This document shows, in pieces, positions 11,410 to 22,308 of a stretch of 64,000 bases of DNA (its first letter is position 1; each line of letters opens with the position of its first letter). The stretch is taken from the NCBI RefSeq assembly GCF_027595985.1, contig NC_073305.1, positions 112,774,759 through 112,838,758 of the forward strand. The letters are read 5' to 3'. The position numbers were made by a program, and so were the translations under genes. This DNA comes from Sorex araneus (taxonomy: Eukaryota > Chordata > Mammalia > Eulipotyphla > Soricidae). Under the pieces are notes generated by a model that did not search any database, had not been told where the DNA came from, and saw only the letters and a list, made by a program, of their open reading frames with translations.

Positions 11410-11697
11410 CTAAACAACAAGAAAGTGAGATATAAAGCAATTGATATTAAGTGATTAATCATTATCTAGATAGTAAAACAAAAATCTCTACCCTGTTTTC
11501 TAGATATTATGCAGAAACTATAAATCAGTACTCCTAAAGCAACTTTCTGAAGATATCTAAAACAAAGGGTTTTATGTCAAGTTGATAAATGCAATATTGT
11601 AGTCTTTTATTATGCACATAGTGTATGATGAGGACGTTGCAATAAATAAATATGCTTATAGTATTAAGCAATAGAGAGCTGGAAAATAATACATATG

Positions 11698-11845
11698 GTG
11701 GGCTAGAGAGCTACAGCTCAAAGACTAGAGCGCTTGCTTTCCATGCAGGGAACCCAGGTTGAATCTCTAATGCTGCCTGGCCCCTAAAGCCACTAGCAGA
11801 AGTGACTCCAAGCTATACTGGGTATGGCCCCCAAATAAATTAACA
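11698..11845 (+). mobile_element. Type-A SINE, decayed
   Basis: AGAGCGCTTGCTTTCCATGC and a shortened body ending GGTATGGCCCCC. Confidence 0.65.
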
Positions 11846-12086
11846 ATAATATGTATTGTATGAGCCCATTTTGGGTCAACAAAATCTTGAAAATGAACAT
11901 TTCATAAATATACAAGTACAGGAATGGAGAGAAAAGTATACCCAACTGAAACGCTGTTTCTGCACAGTATGGAGATCACAGCTTCTACTTTTTATTCTAT
12001 ATACTTCTCTTTATAATGCTTTAACATCTTAACAACAAAAGCTAATTTTAACATCTACTTTATTCATTGAATATGACTTCACTTCT

Positions 12087-12344
12087 TTTTTTTTTTTTGA
12101 AGTAGCAGATTTTATTTAGAGGGTCTTAGGGAAGGAGGAAGGGATAAGTGGAAAAGAAAAACCAGTAGGAGTAACGCGCTCAAGAGAGAGCGCGGGCTCC
12201 TCCGAAGATGGAGAGAGCTCTACACACATCCTAGTACTGGCCACAAAAGCATGAAAGTACACATCTCAAGGGGGGAGATGCGGGCAATACATGTGCTCGG
12301 CCACATGGCACAAGCAGCACATGGGCTCAGGCAGCATATGCGCC
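12087..12344 (-). mobile_element. Retroposed non-SINE transcript, possibly LTR-derived
   Basis: Flanked by a perfect 14-base ATGACTTCACTTCT (12073-12086, 12345-12358) with a T run at the low end, so it is an A-tailed minus-strand insert of about 258 bases. The sense strand ends CTAAATAAAATCTGCTACTTC before the tail, an arrangement like an LTR R region. It contains CpGs (GCGCGGGCTCC region) and repeated CACATG-like words. No coding frame. I do not recognise the family. Confidence 0.6.
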
Positions 12345-12365
12345 ATGACTTCACTTCTATGCCTT

Positions 12366-12540
12366 TTGTTTTGTTCTGGTTTTGGGCCACACCTGATGGT
12401 TCTCAGGGGTTCTGACTCTGTATTCAGGAATTACTCTTGGCAGTGCTCAAGGAGTGCATGTAGGATTCCAACGATTGAACCCAGGTTGGCCACATGAAAG
12501 GCAAATGCCATTACCAATATACTATCACTCCAGTTCCACT
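12366..12540 (-). mobile_element. Type-A SINE, moderately decayed
   Basis: GGGCCACACCTGATGGTTCT through ATACTATCACTCCAGTTCC. Confidence 0.8.
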
Positions 12541-12676
12541 TTTATATTTTTTTACTAATTACTATTCATCTTAATGATCAACTTTAGGAAAATTATTTAA
12601 ATACTAATGGAATCCCAAAACTTCATATTTTTGATGACTGTTAATATTGGTTCTGTTACAGAAAGTAAATTCCTTT

Positions 12677-12990
12677 TAAAAAAAAATTTATTGAAGAGCC
12701 ATGATTTACAAAGTTACTGATAGCTGTGTTTTAGGCATACAATAAATATTCCAATACCAATCCCTCCACCAGTGTCACTTTCCCTCCACCAGTGTTCCCA
12801 AATTCACTCCCCACTCCAACTCTCACTCAACCCCTGCCTGTAAACTTGACAGGCACATTACAAAGTTTTAGTGGTTGCTGCTTAGATCTCATGTTTGCAA
12901 CTCGGTTGAATCTGTGTTTTGGACATACGACTTATGTCATAAGTCAGATGACTGGCATAACTGAAGCCCTGATGCCTGTTAACCCATTAC
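12677..12990 (-). mobile_element. L1 3' end
   Basis: Poly-T start, then the L1 3' UTR antisense words CCCTCCACCAGTGTCACTTT and CCCCTGCCTGTAAAC-like region. Same family as the copies near 800 and 20100. Confidence 0.65.
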
Positions 12991-13061
12991 TTCTCATTCC
13001 AAAAGAATAAATTCTTATTAAAATTGCTACTTAATGTTTCCCCCAAGCAGGAAATCTGTTC

Positions 13062-13205
13062 TTTTTGTTTGAGGCCACTCCCAGATGTGCTCCAGATCAC
13101 TTCCCACAGCACTTGGGGACCACATGGTACAGGGGATCAAACCCAGGCCTCCCACATGCAAAGCATGTGCTCCAACCCATTGAGTTCTTCCTCTGGCCCA
13201 AGAAA
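13062..13205 (-). mobile_element. Decayed SINE
   Basis: GGGGATCAAACCCAGGCCTC and GCATGTGCTCCAACCCATTG mark an old copy. Confidence 0.6.
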
Positions 13206-13209
13206 ATTA

Positions 13210-13970
13210 TTCTTAGCAAGGTACTAAAATATTTATGTTTCCCCTGCCCCCTAATCAAAATGATACTCTTAATGCTATTCATGAATGCTCACATTTTTGA
13301 GAAGTGGTTTACTTGGTTTTATAAGTCTAAGTGGCAAAGTCCAAATTCAATTTACAATAATCTGGAATAGATTCTTCGTATTTTTAAGATATGTGGTCTA
13401 ATGTTGATCTTTGTGAATCCTTTAATTCACCAATGCCACACAGAATTTTCCAAATAAAATGTGTGAAGCATGATAGATAAAAATAAGTGATCCTTTCAAG
13501 TCCTTTAGAAGTGACTAAACAAGACATGAGAAGAAAGGGCAACAAAAAGGCATGCGAAGCTTACTCACTAACTAAATGTTTCTTTCCCAAATGAAAGTCT
13601 TGAAAGTACATGGGATTCAAACTTGTGCCTCAGCAAAATAACAAATTATTTTATGTCTTCCCCTCTTGTTTCTAAGAGTTCCTGAATCAAAACTAAGACT
13701 ATCAAAGCCATGAATGCCAAGTAATCACTATAATACAAAACAATTAAATTATCTCATCATTTAACAACAACAACAACAAAAAAAAAATCACTGAAAAATA
13801 GCTTTTACCTTTAAATTCAACCAGAAATATACCTTACCTTCGTAACAGAAGCAGGATTATTCTGAAACTGGCTTTTTTCTTATTTTTAACTCAAAAGGCA
13901 AATTTTATCCTTTTTAATAGCTAAATAACTATACATTTTTATCAATAGCACTTAGAGTTTTCATTTAGCT
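13210..13970. other. Intronic DNA, nothing recognised
   Basis: AT-rich intron sequence apart from a short (CAA)n at 13765-13780. Confidence 0.5.
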
Positions 13971-14261
13971 ATCTAAATAATGCTGCAATAAAAATTGGGG
14001 TGCATTTAACTCTTCAAGTTAAATTATTTCAGTCTTCAAATAAAAATCCAAAATGAAACTGCTGCTGTGATTAATTCAGTTTTTGAGGACACTGCATACT
14101 GGCTTCTAAAATGAGTGCTCTAATTTTCATTCCTACCCATCGTATAGTAGTTTCTTATTCTACAAACATTTTTACCTATCCTTGCTATTAGTTTCTTTGA
14201 TGTAAACCTATCTTACAGATAAAATACTCATCTTGGCTTTTTATTCTGTTTTCTGAGGTTT

Positions 14262-14402
14262 TGGGGCCAAACCATGCAGAGCACATAGCTCATGATCTAT
14301 ACAAGGGATCCTGTGGTGCCAGAGATTGAACCTGAGCTCCTGCATGCAAAGCAAAGCATGCAAAGCATGACTAGAGTCCTTTGAGTTACCTCACAGGTCT
14401 GC
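14262..14402 (-). mobile_element. Decayed SINE inside L1
   Basis: TTGAACCTGAGCTCCTGCAT; contains a local GCAAAGCAT triplication at 14347-14372. Confidence 0.55.
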
Positions 14403-14923
14403 TCACTGTTGTTCTGATTACATTTCCATGATAAGTGATGTCTTTTCTCTCCGGCTTTTGGCTATCTTTATGTTCTCTTTCAAGTGTCTATTCAGATATT
14501 CTGCCTATTTTTATATTGAGCTATTTGGTTTTGCTGTTGGCTGAGCTGCATAAATTCTTCATAAACCTTGAATACTAAACTTCTAGGGTACACAGTATAG
14601 TATCTTTTAGTTCCATTGCTAATTTCTCTTGCCATGCAGAAGCCTTTAAATTTCTCTAATCATTAAGGTGAAGTCCCCAAAGGCATCATGGAATATGTGA
14701 TATTATGGAACATGTAACCTATGTTTTTCTCTAATGTATTTTATAGTTTTGGGTTTTACATCCAGATCCTTAATCCACTCTCAATTACTTTTGTATAAAG
14801 AAATCAAAGAACCATGCAATTTATTCTTTTGAGAGTGGCTCCTCCATTTTTCAAAACCTGTATGATCTTGGGTCCTTTTGTCAGAGTTTGTCAATATGAA
14901 CGTGGATATATTTTGGTTTCATT

Positions 14924-15100
14924 TTTTTTTTTTGGTTTTTGGGTCACACCTGGCGATGCACAGGGGTTACTCCTGGCTCTTCACTCAGGAATTACCCCTG
15001 GCGGTGCTCAGGGGACCATATGGGATGCTGGGATTAGAACCCGGGTCGGCCGCGTGCAAGGCAAATGCCCTACCCTCTGTGCTATCGCTCCAGCCCCCTG
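14924..15100 (-). mobile_element. Type-A SINE, full, inside L1
   Basis: The L1 resumes on both sides. Flanks share GTTTCATT and ATTTCATT. Confidence 0.93.
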
Positions 15101-15261
15101 ATTTCATTCTTGATTTTTATTCTACTACCAACTACTATCACTCTGCAATACAATTTGAGTAACATGATGGTTCCAAATTATTTATTTTTCCAAAGCTGCT
15201 TGAGCTACTTGGGGTCCTTTAATAAATTTTAAATTATTTCCTTAAAAATTATGAGAATTCT

Positions 15262-15430
15262 GGAGCTGAAGCTATAGCACAGCAGGTATGGTGTTTGCCT
15301 TGCATGCGGCCGACCCGGGTTCGATTCCCAGCATCCCATATAGTCCCCTGAGCACCACCAGGGGTAATTCCTGAGTGCAAAGCCAGGAATGACCCCTGTG
15401 CATCGTCAAGTGTTACCTCCCCTCCAAAAA
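15262..15430 (+). mobile_element. Type-A SINE, full
   Basis: Flanked by ATGAGAATTCT (15251-15261, 15431-15441). The next SINE starts nine bases after the second repeat. Confidence 0.94.
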
Positions 15431-15450
15431 ATGAGAATTCTCTAAGGTAC

Positions 15451-15637
15451 TGTTTCTTTTATTTTTTTCACTTTTTCCTGTTTCTGGAAACAGGAAACCA
15501 TAGCCAGAGACGCCCAACCTTTATTCCTGGCTTTGTACTCAGAGATCACTTCTGATCATCTGGAGTGCCAGGGATCAAACCTGGGTTGGCCACATGCAAG
15601 GCAAGTGCCCTACGAACTATACTATCACTCTGCCCCC
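15451..15637 (-). mobile_element. Type-A SINE, decayed
   Basis: Flanked by CTCTAAGGTAC (15440-15450, 15638-15648). Its duplication overlaps that of the previous SINE by two bases. Confidence 0.88.
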
Positions 15638-15847
15638 CTCTAAGGTACAATTTCTGAAGTACTCTGTATTTAATTAGCATATTATATTTCTTCACAAATG
15701 TTACTATTCATTCACCCATGAGTCCTACAACTCTGTCCTATACATCACTGTTTTGCTAATTTCCAAATTTCAGTATCTAAATGTTTACTATATTTTCAAC
15801 CATCACTTAGATGAACCATTACAAATTACTCTTAAACAATTTGGCTT

Positions 15848-15995
15848 TGAGGGCTGGAGCAATAGGATAGCGGGTAGAGCACTCGTCTTGCATGCAGCCA
15901 ATTTGGGTTCAATCCCGGCATTCAGCACCACCAGGAGTAATTTCTGAATATAGAGCCAAGTATAACCCTTGAGCCGGGTATAGCCAAAAAAAAAA
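15848..15995 (+). mobile_element. Type-A SINE with body deletion
   Basis: GAGGGCTGGAGCAATAGGAT head. The CATATGGTC segment is missing. Confidence 0.85.
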
Positions 15996-16221
15996 AAGGA
16001 GAGAGAGACAGAGAATCTGGTTTTTGAAGGTAGAAATAGCCTTGCCATAAACTTTCAAGTACAAACATCATAAAAAATAATTTTTATTTAACAATTTCTA
16101 AATTTTCTAAAATTTAAAAAAGTAGTCAAGAAAATAATAAAAAACTAGCCTCAATAATTATTATACACTATGACTTCAGAGGAATATTAATATATGTTAA
16201 ATGACTTCTTAAATATCACAC

Positions 16222-16317
16222 CTGGCATATAATTCATCATTTTTTCAAAAGTCTGTTTTGCTCGTTTTTGCTTATCTTGAAGAGTACGAGGTTCAGTGTT
16301 CTCACAGAATATAGCAT
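16222..16317 (-). CDS. SNX14: SNX14 exon 26: nexin C-terminal domain
   Basis: Encodes residues 853-885, [20 protein letters not shown] then [12 protein letters not shown]. Ends CCA G| to form aspartate with exon 27. Acceptor CTTTAG, donor CAG|GTGTGA. Confidence 0.95.
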
Positions 16318-16477
16318 CTAAAGAGAGAGAAAAAATTTGCTATGATTCTACCCATTATACACAAAATGTATATATTATTCAGAGTAGATATCTAGTAAAA
16401 CTTAATAAAAACAAGGTTTTACTTTTTTCAGATCTTATTAAAACCACTGAGTACACAAAACAAGAGACTATACAAAC

Positions 16478-16642
16478 CTCTAAGAATTGTTATGAGTGAG
16501 ACCAAACGGTTCTCCTGAAATAGCTGTTCTAGCTTATGCTGAAGGATGTAATCAGTATACATTTCCAGAGTATTTTTAAAGAGGATTCTAGTTCCCATTA
16601 AGAGATGATGAAGCCAGTCAGGAACTTGAAAAACCACTCGAC
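16478..16642 (-). CDS. SNX14: SNX14 exon 25: nexin C-terminal domain
   Basis: Encodes residues 798-853, [20 protein letters not shown], then [20 protein letters not shown] and [14 protein letters not shown]. The [11 protein letters not shown] segment is the hallmark of this family. The donor is GAG|GTTTGT, again with T at +3. Acceptor TTTGCAG. Confidence 0.96.
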
Positions 16643-16847
16643 CTGCAAAGAATCACATAGTTAAGATAAATATTCTGAACATTTTCTAAAAATACCAATG
16701 ATATGTATTTTATTTGTAAATACTAGTAACTATGTTTGGGACAGATACATTAAATTTTTATTTATGATAGAATAATGCTCAAAACTATAAACTATATAGG
16801 ATACATGATAAGTTAAAAATTGTAATAAATAAGCAATTAGATCTTAC

Positions 16848-16971
16848 CAAGGTACATCAGGTAATCATAGACACCTTCTACAGTCATCTCCTTCATAAAA
16901 TAATTCTGATTTTGCTTTCTCTCTGTATTCTCAGCACGATTTGCATTATTCTTAAACAGGTCATTGAAAAG
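16848..16971 (-). CDS. SNX14: SNX14 exon 24: start of nexin C-terminal domain
   Basis: Encodes residues 757-798, [20 protein letters not shown] then [20 protein letters not shown]. Human has FMEVM where this reads FMKEM (human from memory). Ends TAC CTT G|, joining exon 25. Donor TTG|GTAAGA, acceptor ATTTCAG. Confidence 0.95.
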
Positions 16972-17129
16972 CTGAAATAAAAGTTGCGATGTCAGAGATA
17001 CATAATCAGCTAACCCTGTTCCTATTAATCTTATGTTAAAGTAAAAAACAGCAAAGGCATTCAAACTCTGATCAATCATAAAAGAATTATTAGATAAATT
17101 AATATCTGCTTTGAGAATCTCACATTTTA

Positions 17130-17303
17130 TGTGGCTAGAATAATAGCACAGCGGTAGGGCATTTGCCTTGCATGCGGCCAACCTGAGTTCGATTCTCAGC
17201 ATCCCATATGGTCCTCTGAGCATTGCCAGGGATAATTCCTGAGTGCAGAGCCAGGAGTAACCCCTGTGCATTGCCAGGTGTGACCCCCCCAAAAAATATA
17301 ATA
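17130..17303 (+). mobile_element. Type-A SINE, full
   Basis: Flanked by TCTCACATTTTA and TTTCACATTTTA (17118-17129, 17304-17315). Confidence 0.93.
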
Positions 17304-17317
17304 ATTTCACATTTTAG

Positions 17318-17395
17318 TTTTTGGCTTTTTGGTGCCAAGGACTGAACCCAGAGCCCAATGTATGCAAAACATGTGCTCTATTACCAGGGCACACC
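17318..17395 (-). mobile_element. SINE fragment
   Basis: Short antisense piece with GACTGAACCCAGAGCCCA and GCAAAACATGTGCTC. Confidence 0.45.
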
Positions 17396-18180
17396 TGTAG
17401 GGATTGTCATTTTTATGATGAAAGGATCATTAAGATGACCAACACTCATAAATAGTCATTATATACACTAAAAGAACGATCATCAAAATACACAAAGCAG
17501 TTTGAGACTTGCAGAACTACAGAGGTAGCAGCACAAAAGTGGTAGAAGACTTCAACTCTTATCAATGGATACATAACCTGTATACATCAGTGAGAAATTA
17601 AACTAGATGAGCTTAATTGACACCCACAAATATCAAATACCCAGAGTCAAGTACACATTCTTCTCAAGCACATGAACATTTTTAAGAACAGACCACATGT
17701 TGGATCATAAATCAAGTTTGGTAGATTCACAAAAACTGAAATAACAGCAAGTATCTTTTTTTGTTCACAAAGCTATCAAACTAGAAATCAACCAGAAAAG
17801 AAAAACTGGAAAAACTTCAAATATATGTAGGAGACTAAACAACACACTACTGAAAAAACAACTGGATCAATAAGAAATTCAAAGTATAAATTAAAAAACA
17901 CCAGAAATTCCTCCATCTCTCTCGGAGAGCTCAGCAAGCGGCCGAGAGTATTCCGCCCACAGAGCAGAGCCTGGCAAGCTACTTGTGGCGTATTCGATAT
18001 GCCAAAAACAGTAACAAGTCTCACAATGGAGACGTTACTGGTGCCCGCTTGAGCAAATCGATGAACAACGGGATGACAGTGACAGTGACCAGAAACTCAC
18101 AAGAGGTTCATAAATGAATACTATGTATAGATGCATACTAATAAATCTATTTACATAGAAAAAAATGGAAAAAATTCTAA
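17396..18180 (+). mobile_element. Ancient L1 ORF2 fragment
   Basis: Sense L1 words: GTAGAAGACTTCAACTCTTA, GTACACATTCTTCTCAAGCA, AGACCACATGTTGGATCATA. Frame broken. A headless type-B SINE sits inside. Confidence 0.75.
17911..18088 (+). mobile_element. Headless type-B SINE body
   Basis: Starts exactly at CTCCATCTCTCTCGGAGAGC, with no tRNA-like head, and ends in GACAGTGACAGTGA. Flanked by CCAGAAATTC and CCAGAAACTC (17901-17910, 18089-18098), so it inserted in this form. Confidence 0.88.
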
Positions 18181-18260
18181 ATGTTTTTATTGAATCACAG
18201 TGAGATCGACCATTACAAAGCTGTTCATGATTGGATTTGTCATACAGTATTCTAATTTTA
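18180..18260 (-). mobile_element. L1 3' end fragment
   Basis: TTTTTATTGAATCACAGTGA is the antisense of the L1 3' terminus. Confidence 0.6.
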
Positions 18261-18399
18261 ATTTTATAAATCCAGAAGAAATGGATAAATTCTGAGAATC
18301 ACATTACCTTCCAAAATGAATCTGCAAGACACACAAATCTAAACAGACAATTACAAGCAAAGAAATTGGGATGACAATTAAAACTCTCCTCAAACATCA

Positions 18400-18560
18400 A
18401 AGCCCAAGGCTGGAGTACAGGGGGTAGGGCACTTGTGTTGCATGCGGCCAACCCAGGTTTGGTCCTCGGGACCCCATCTGGTATCCTCAGGCCAGCCAGG
18501 AAAAACACCTCTTCAGAGAGCTAGGAGTATGCCCTAAGCACCACCAGGTGCGAGCCAAAA
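18400..18560 (+). mobile_element. Type-A SINE, decayed
   Basis: GGGGGTAGGGCACTTGTGTT and GCATGCGGCCAACCCAGGTT. Confidence 0.75.
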
Positions 18561-18689
18561 CCCACAAGTATGGCAAGATTACTGAATAGATCAACCAACT
18601 GTATTTCTGTTTATCAACAACAGTGGAAAAATATTAAAGTACTGTCCATAAATAAATCAAAAATTAAGTTGGTTTTTGTTATGTTTGGG

Positions 18690-18835
18690 GGCAGGAGAAG
18701 GAGTCATGTCCAGTGGTGCTCAGGGATCACTCCTGGAGGTGCTCAAAGGACCACAGATGGTTCTGGGGATCTAAGCTAGATTGGCTCTGTGGCAAGGCAA
18801 GTGCCATACCTGCTATACTAGCACTCAAAATGAAG
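18690..18835 (-). mobile_element. Type-A SINE, decayed
   Basis: GTCCAGTGGTGCTCAGGGAT through CTATACTAGCACTC. Confidence 0.7.
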
Positions 18836-19122
18836 CTTTTTTTAAAATGGAGGGAGAGGGCTCTCTTTTGTGCCCCACAGTTACTGTAGCTAAGTACAAT
18901 TCTGGTATTAAACTGGGTTTCTAAAGAACGGGTTTCCAAAAAACAGTTCAGGAGAACTTGCTTTGCACATCTGAGACACTGAAGGGAGGGAGCAAAAGGA
19001 GGAGGAGGAGAGAGAAAGGACAAAAAATGTATCTCTATAGTTCCATGCCTAGCTCTTAATAGATGGCATAAAAAAATTCTTGCTTAATGAATGGATTCAG
19101 TAACATTAAAATGAGGCAATAC

Positions 19123-19312
19123 TGGGGCTGGAGCTATAGCACAGCAGGTAGGGCGTTTGCCTTGCACATGGCCGACCCAGGTTCAATTCCCAGCATCCCA
19201 TATGGTCCCCTGAGCACCGCCAGGGGTAATTTCTGAGTGCAGAGCCAGAAGTAACCTCTGAGCATCACCGGGTGTGACCCAAAAAGCAAAATAAATAAAT
19301 AAATAAATGAAT
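19123..19312 (+). mobile_element. Type-A SINE, full, (AAAT)n tail
   Basis: Flanked by a perfect AAAATGAGGCAATAC (19108-19122, 19313-19327). Confidence 0.95.
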
Positions 19313-19418
19313 AAAATGAGGCAATACCATTGAATAACAAATATATTACTGGAATACTTGATTATCGAAGTTTGTGATTTACAATGTCTAAAGAAAACCT
19401 AAAATTACATAACATAAT

Positions 19419-19665
19419 GGGGCTGAAGCGATAGCACAGCCGGTAGGGCATTGGCATTGCATTGCGGCCAACCTGGGTTCAATTCCTGTGTCCCTCTCAG
19501 AGAGCTTGGCAAGCTACAGAGAGTATCTTGTCTGCATGGTAGAGCTACCCGTGGTGTATTTGATATTCCAAAAACAGTAACAACAAGTCTCACTTGGGGA
19601 CGTTACTGATGCCTGCTCGAGCAAATCAATGAGCAACAGGATGAGTGATGTACATTGATATATAA
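19419..19665 (+). mobile_element. Type-B SINE, full (head plus type-B body)
   Basis: Head GGGGCTGAAGCGATAGCACA, box B GGTTCAATTCC, then the TGTCCCTCTCAGAGAGCTTG body and a non-A tail. Flanked by AACATAAT (19411-19418, 19666-19673). Confidence 0.9.
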
Positions 19666-19816
19666 AACATAATACCCAAAGAAAAGAAATGTAAAGTTCA
19701 ATCTCTTTTCATTAACATAAAATACTCCATTAACAGAAGATTTTCCATGTACTAAAAAAATCATTTCAAGTAAGGCAACTTCAAACTTAATGACACTTTA
19801 AGGCCAACTGCAGTAC

Positions 19817-19936
19817 CTTCTTATTATTTTCTGAAGTAGGGCTGAGAATGGTCAGTTCTGGTTTACTTGGTTTAGGCTTTGGAGATTCACAAGAATTAAT
19901 GAAATTCATGATGAAAGGTTCCAAATGCTGACCTTT
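19817..19936 (-). CDS. SNX14: SNX14 exon 23: linker
   Basis: Encodes residues 717-756, [20 protein letters not shown] then [21 protein letters not shown] proline- and serine-rich linker. The exon is 120 bases with phase 0 at both ends. Donor AAG|GTACTG, acceptor TTGTAG. Confidence 0.95.
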
Positions 19937-19980
19937 CTACAATAATACAAAGATCACGGAATGAAAATTTTAAAACAACA

Positions 19981-20519
19981 ATGTTCTTTTTTTTAAATTT
20001 TTTAAATTTTATTCTTTAATTAGTGAATCACCATGAGGGTACAGATACAGATTCACACATTTTCAAGCTTGTTTTTCCCTCATACAATGTTCGCAAACAC
20101 ATCCCTCCACCAGTGCCCATTCACCACCACCAATAAGCCCAGTATCCCTCCCAGCCCCCAATCCCATCTCCCCCACACCCCACCCTGCCTCTGTGGCAGG
20201 GCATTCCCTTTTGTTCTCTCTCTCCAGTTGGGTGTTGTGGTTTGCAATAGGGGTATTGAGTGGCCATTGTGTTCAGTCTCTAGTCTAATTTCAGCACGAA
20301 TCTCCCTTCCCAGGCGGGATCTCCAACCACATTCTACTTGGTGTTCCCTTCTCTATCTGAGCTGCCATTTCCCCCAGCATGTGAGACCAGCTTCCAAGCC
20401 ATGGAGCCAACCTACTGGTACTTATTTCTACTATTCTTGGATATTAGCCTCCTACTCTGTTATTTTATATTCCACAGATGAGTGCAATCTTTCTATGTCT
20501 GTCTCTCTCTTTCTGACTC
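19981..20519 (-). mobile_element. L1 3' end, 5'-truncated
   Basis: T-rich start, GTGAATCACCATGAGGGTAC, a C-rich tract (20140-20185), and at the far end TCTCTCTCTTTCTGACTCA, the antisense of the L1 ORF2 3' end. Flanks share AAAACAACA (19972-19980, 20520-20528). Exon 23 ends about 45 bases away. Confidence 0.85.
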
Positions 20520-20620
20520 AAAACAACATTCATTTTTAATATCAATCCATTAAAACTCACTTATACTTAAATATACTTAGAACTATCAAGTTCCAGAATA
20601 AATATAAATCAATTATTCAC

Positions 20621-20661
20621 CTCTTTAATTAGTTTTCCAGGAACAGACTTTATAATTTTTC
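20621..20661 (-). CDS. SNX14: SNX14 exon 22: PX to nexin-C linker
   Basis: A 41-base exon coding (G)KIIKSVPGKLIKE, residues 703-716. A basic amphipathic linker. Acceptor ATTGCAG, donor GAG|GTGAAT, ends in phase 0. Confidence 0.93.
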
Positions 20662-20934
20662 CTGCAATTAGAAGCAAAATGTAAGTTTATAAAGGTATAG
20701 TATACTTTACAATTAGTTATATCAAAATTACTCTGGGTAATTTTATATTAAAGAGCCAACTAAAAGATATTTGTAACTGATCATTTCACACTTAATAGAA
20801 ATTTATAATACAACATTCTTAACTATACACACATTTGGAACTTACATTAAAATAATTCATCGGGAAAAAAGTGGGGCAAGGAATGAAATAAACCAAGTGT
20901 TGATAACTATTGAAACAGAATAAAGGTAGAGACA

Positions 20935-20985
20935 GAGATATAGTTCAGTGAGCTGGAACACAAGCTTTGCAAGCATAAAATGAAA
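20935..20985 (+). mobile_element. SINE head fragment
   Basis: GAGATATAGTTCAGTGAGCT then GCTTTGCAAGCA only. Confidence 0.4.
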
Positions 20986-20989
20986 ATAG

Positions 20990-21425
20990 AAGTAGAAATT
21001 GTTCAACAACATGCAAATCATCTAATCCACTAATCATGAGGCCACTTCCCTAATAGTCTCATAAACCAGTCTTCCTTCCTTCGTTCCTTAGAATGTCTCA
21101 AATCTCTTCAACTGAATTTTCCAAACTCAGCAAGTTAGAAATGCTCTAAATTTATTCCCTACTTTGCAATTAATGCATTTATTCTGATGTTTAAATAAAA
21201 ACCTCAGTCATCCTTAAGTGTTTCTTTTCCACAGTAAACATTGTCTATAATCAGATCTATTCAATTCCATTTCCTAAACACCACATACATGTAACCAAAC
21301 ATGAACTGCCCTTACATTTTACCCCTTGATATAAAGAATCAGCACTCCAAATATTTTTGCTCAAATAAATGTATTAATTTAAAGTTATAAATGAAAGTCA
21401 TAACCTACTAATAATACTTAATATA
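20990..21425. other. Intronic DNA, nothing recognised
   Basis: AT-rich, no convincing repeat or frame. Confidence 0.45.
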
Positions 21426-21429
21426 TTCA

Positions 21430-21950
21430 ATTGTGTTATGTGTACTTTATATATTTAGAAATATCACTTTGTTTTGGCAATTCAAATTTTCCCAGATTTC
21501 TTTTGAACTTATACAAATGTAATCATACTTGTATACATCTTTTAAGCATTCTTCCATTCAACGTATCGTTTTCAAGTAAAACATTATACAAACAACTGCC
21601 TAATGTTTACAAGTAGTTACATGCTACAGGTATTGCCAGCTATAGGTATTGATTTTCTTATTTCATCACAGTTAACCTCATTTTGTTGTTCACAAATACT
21701 TGTATTATTTCTAGTATAAGCTATTATAAATAATGCGGCTATAAGTTCTTAAATATGGATTCAAGATTCTCCAGAGCATATATATCTTATAGAGAAAGAT
21801 GTATATGTAAGCCGCCCCATTTTATACTATTTTTTGAATGATTTTTCAATTTATATTTCTACTAACAATGTGTAAGAGAGTTTCACGCATGGCTTCAATT
21901 AAAATACTATTTTTCTAAATTAATGTGAAATACTGGTTCTTTTCCAGTTT
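21430..21950 (-). mobile_element. Ancient L1 remnant
   Basis: Antisense words like TGTAATCATACTTGTATACA and ATTATAAATAATGCGGCTAT fit an old L1 3' region. Ends just before exon 21. Confidence 0.5.
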
Positions 21951-21982
21951 ATCCTTTTATATAATTCTTTATATAAACTTAC

Positions 21983-22094
21983 CAAGATTTACATCTGGAA
22001 GTATCTTATCAAGAAATTGTGTTTCCCCCCCATTGGGAGAGAGAAAATCTGCCAGAAGTTGACTATTACTCAGTTCTGGATGCTGTGAAAGTTT
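21983..22094 (-). CDS. SNX14: SNX14 exon 21: end of PX domain
   Basis: Encodes residues 666-703, [20 protein letters not shown] then [25 protein letters not shown] closes the PX domain. Ends with one base of a glycine codon. Donor TTG|GTAAGT, acceptor TTTAAG. A run of G in the sense strand (AATGGGGGGGAA) codes NGGE. Confidence 0.95.
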
Positions 22095-22308
22095 CTTAAA
22101 TGAACAAAAAAAAGAGGGAAAAGGTTTGAAAATCTAGAAGGATAATCAAAAACATACAAATGATTTTTTAACTAAGAAAACAATTTCAAATTCCCCAAAG
22201 CTAAATTTTATATTCAGAATAATTTTTTCAATTTTGTTTATAAAGAGAATGAAAATATAACATAGCATAGCAAGTTAAGACCTCATTCTCCACAGACATA
22301 ATGAATTT

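Larger units (their letters stand above)
13975..15250 (-). mobile_element. Ancient L1 ORF2 3' region
   Basis: Antisense L1 words such as TGCTGCAATAAAAATTGGGG, TGCCATGCAGAAGCC and CATCCAGATCCTTAATCCAC in the expected order. Many substitutions, frame destroyed. Interrupted by SINEs at 14262-14402 and 14924-15100. Confidence 0.8.

Noticed and set aside
20033-20539. 168-codon plus-strand frame
   Set aside because: Reads antisense through an L1 3' UTR and the end of ORF2; no coding meaning.
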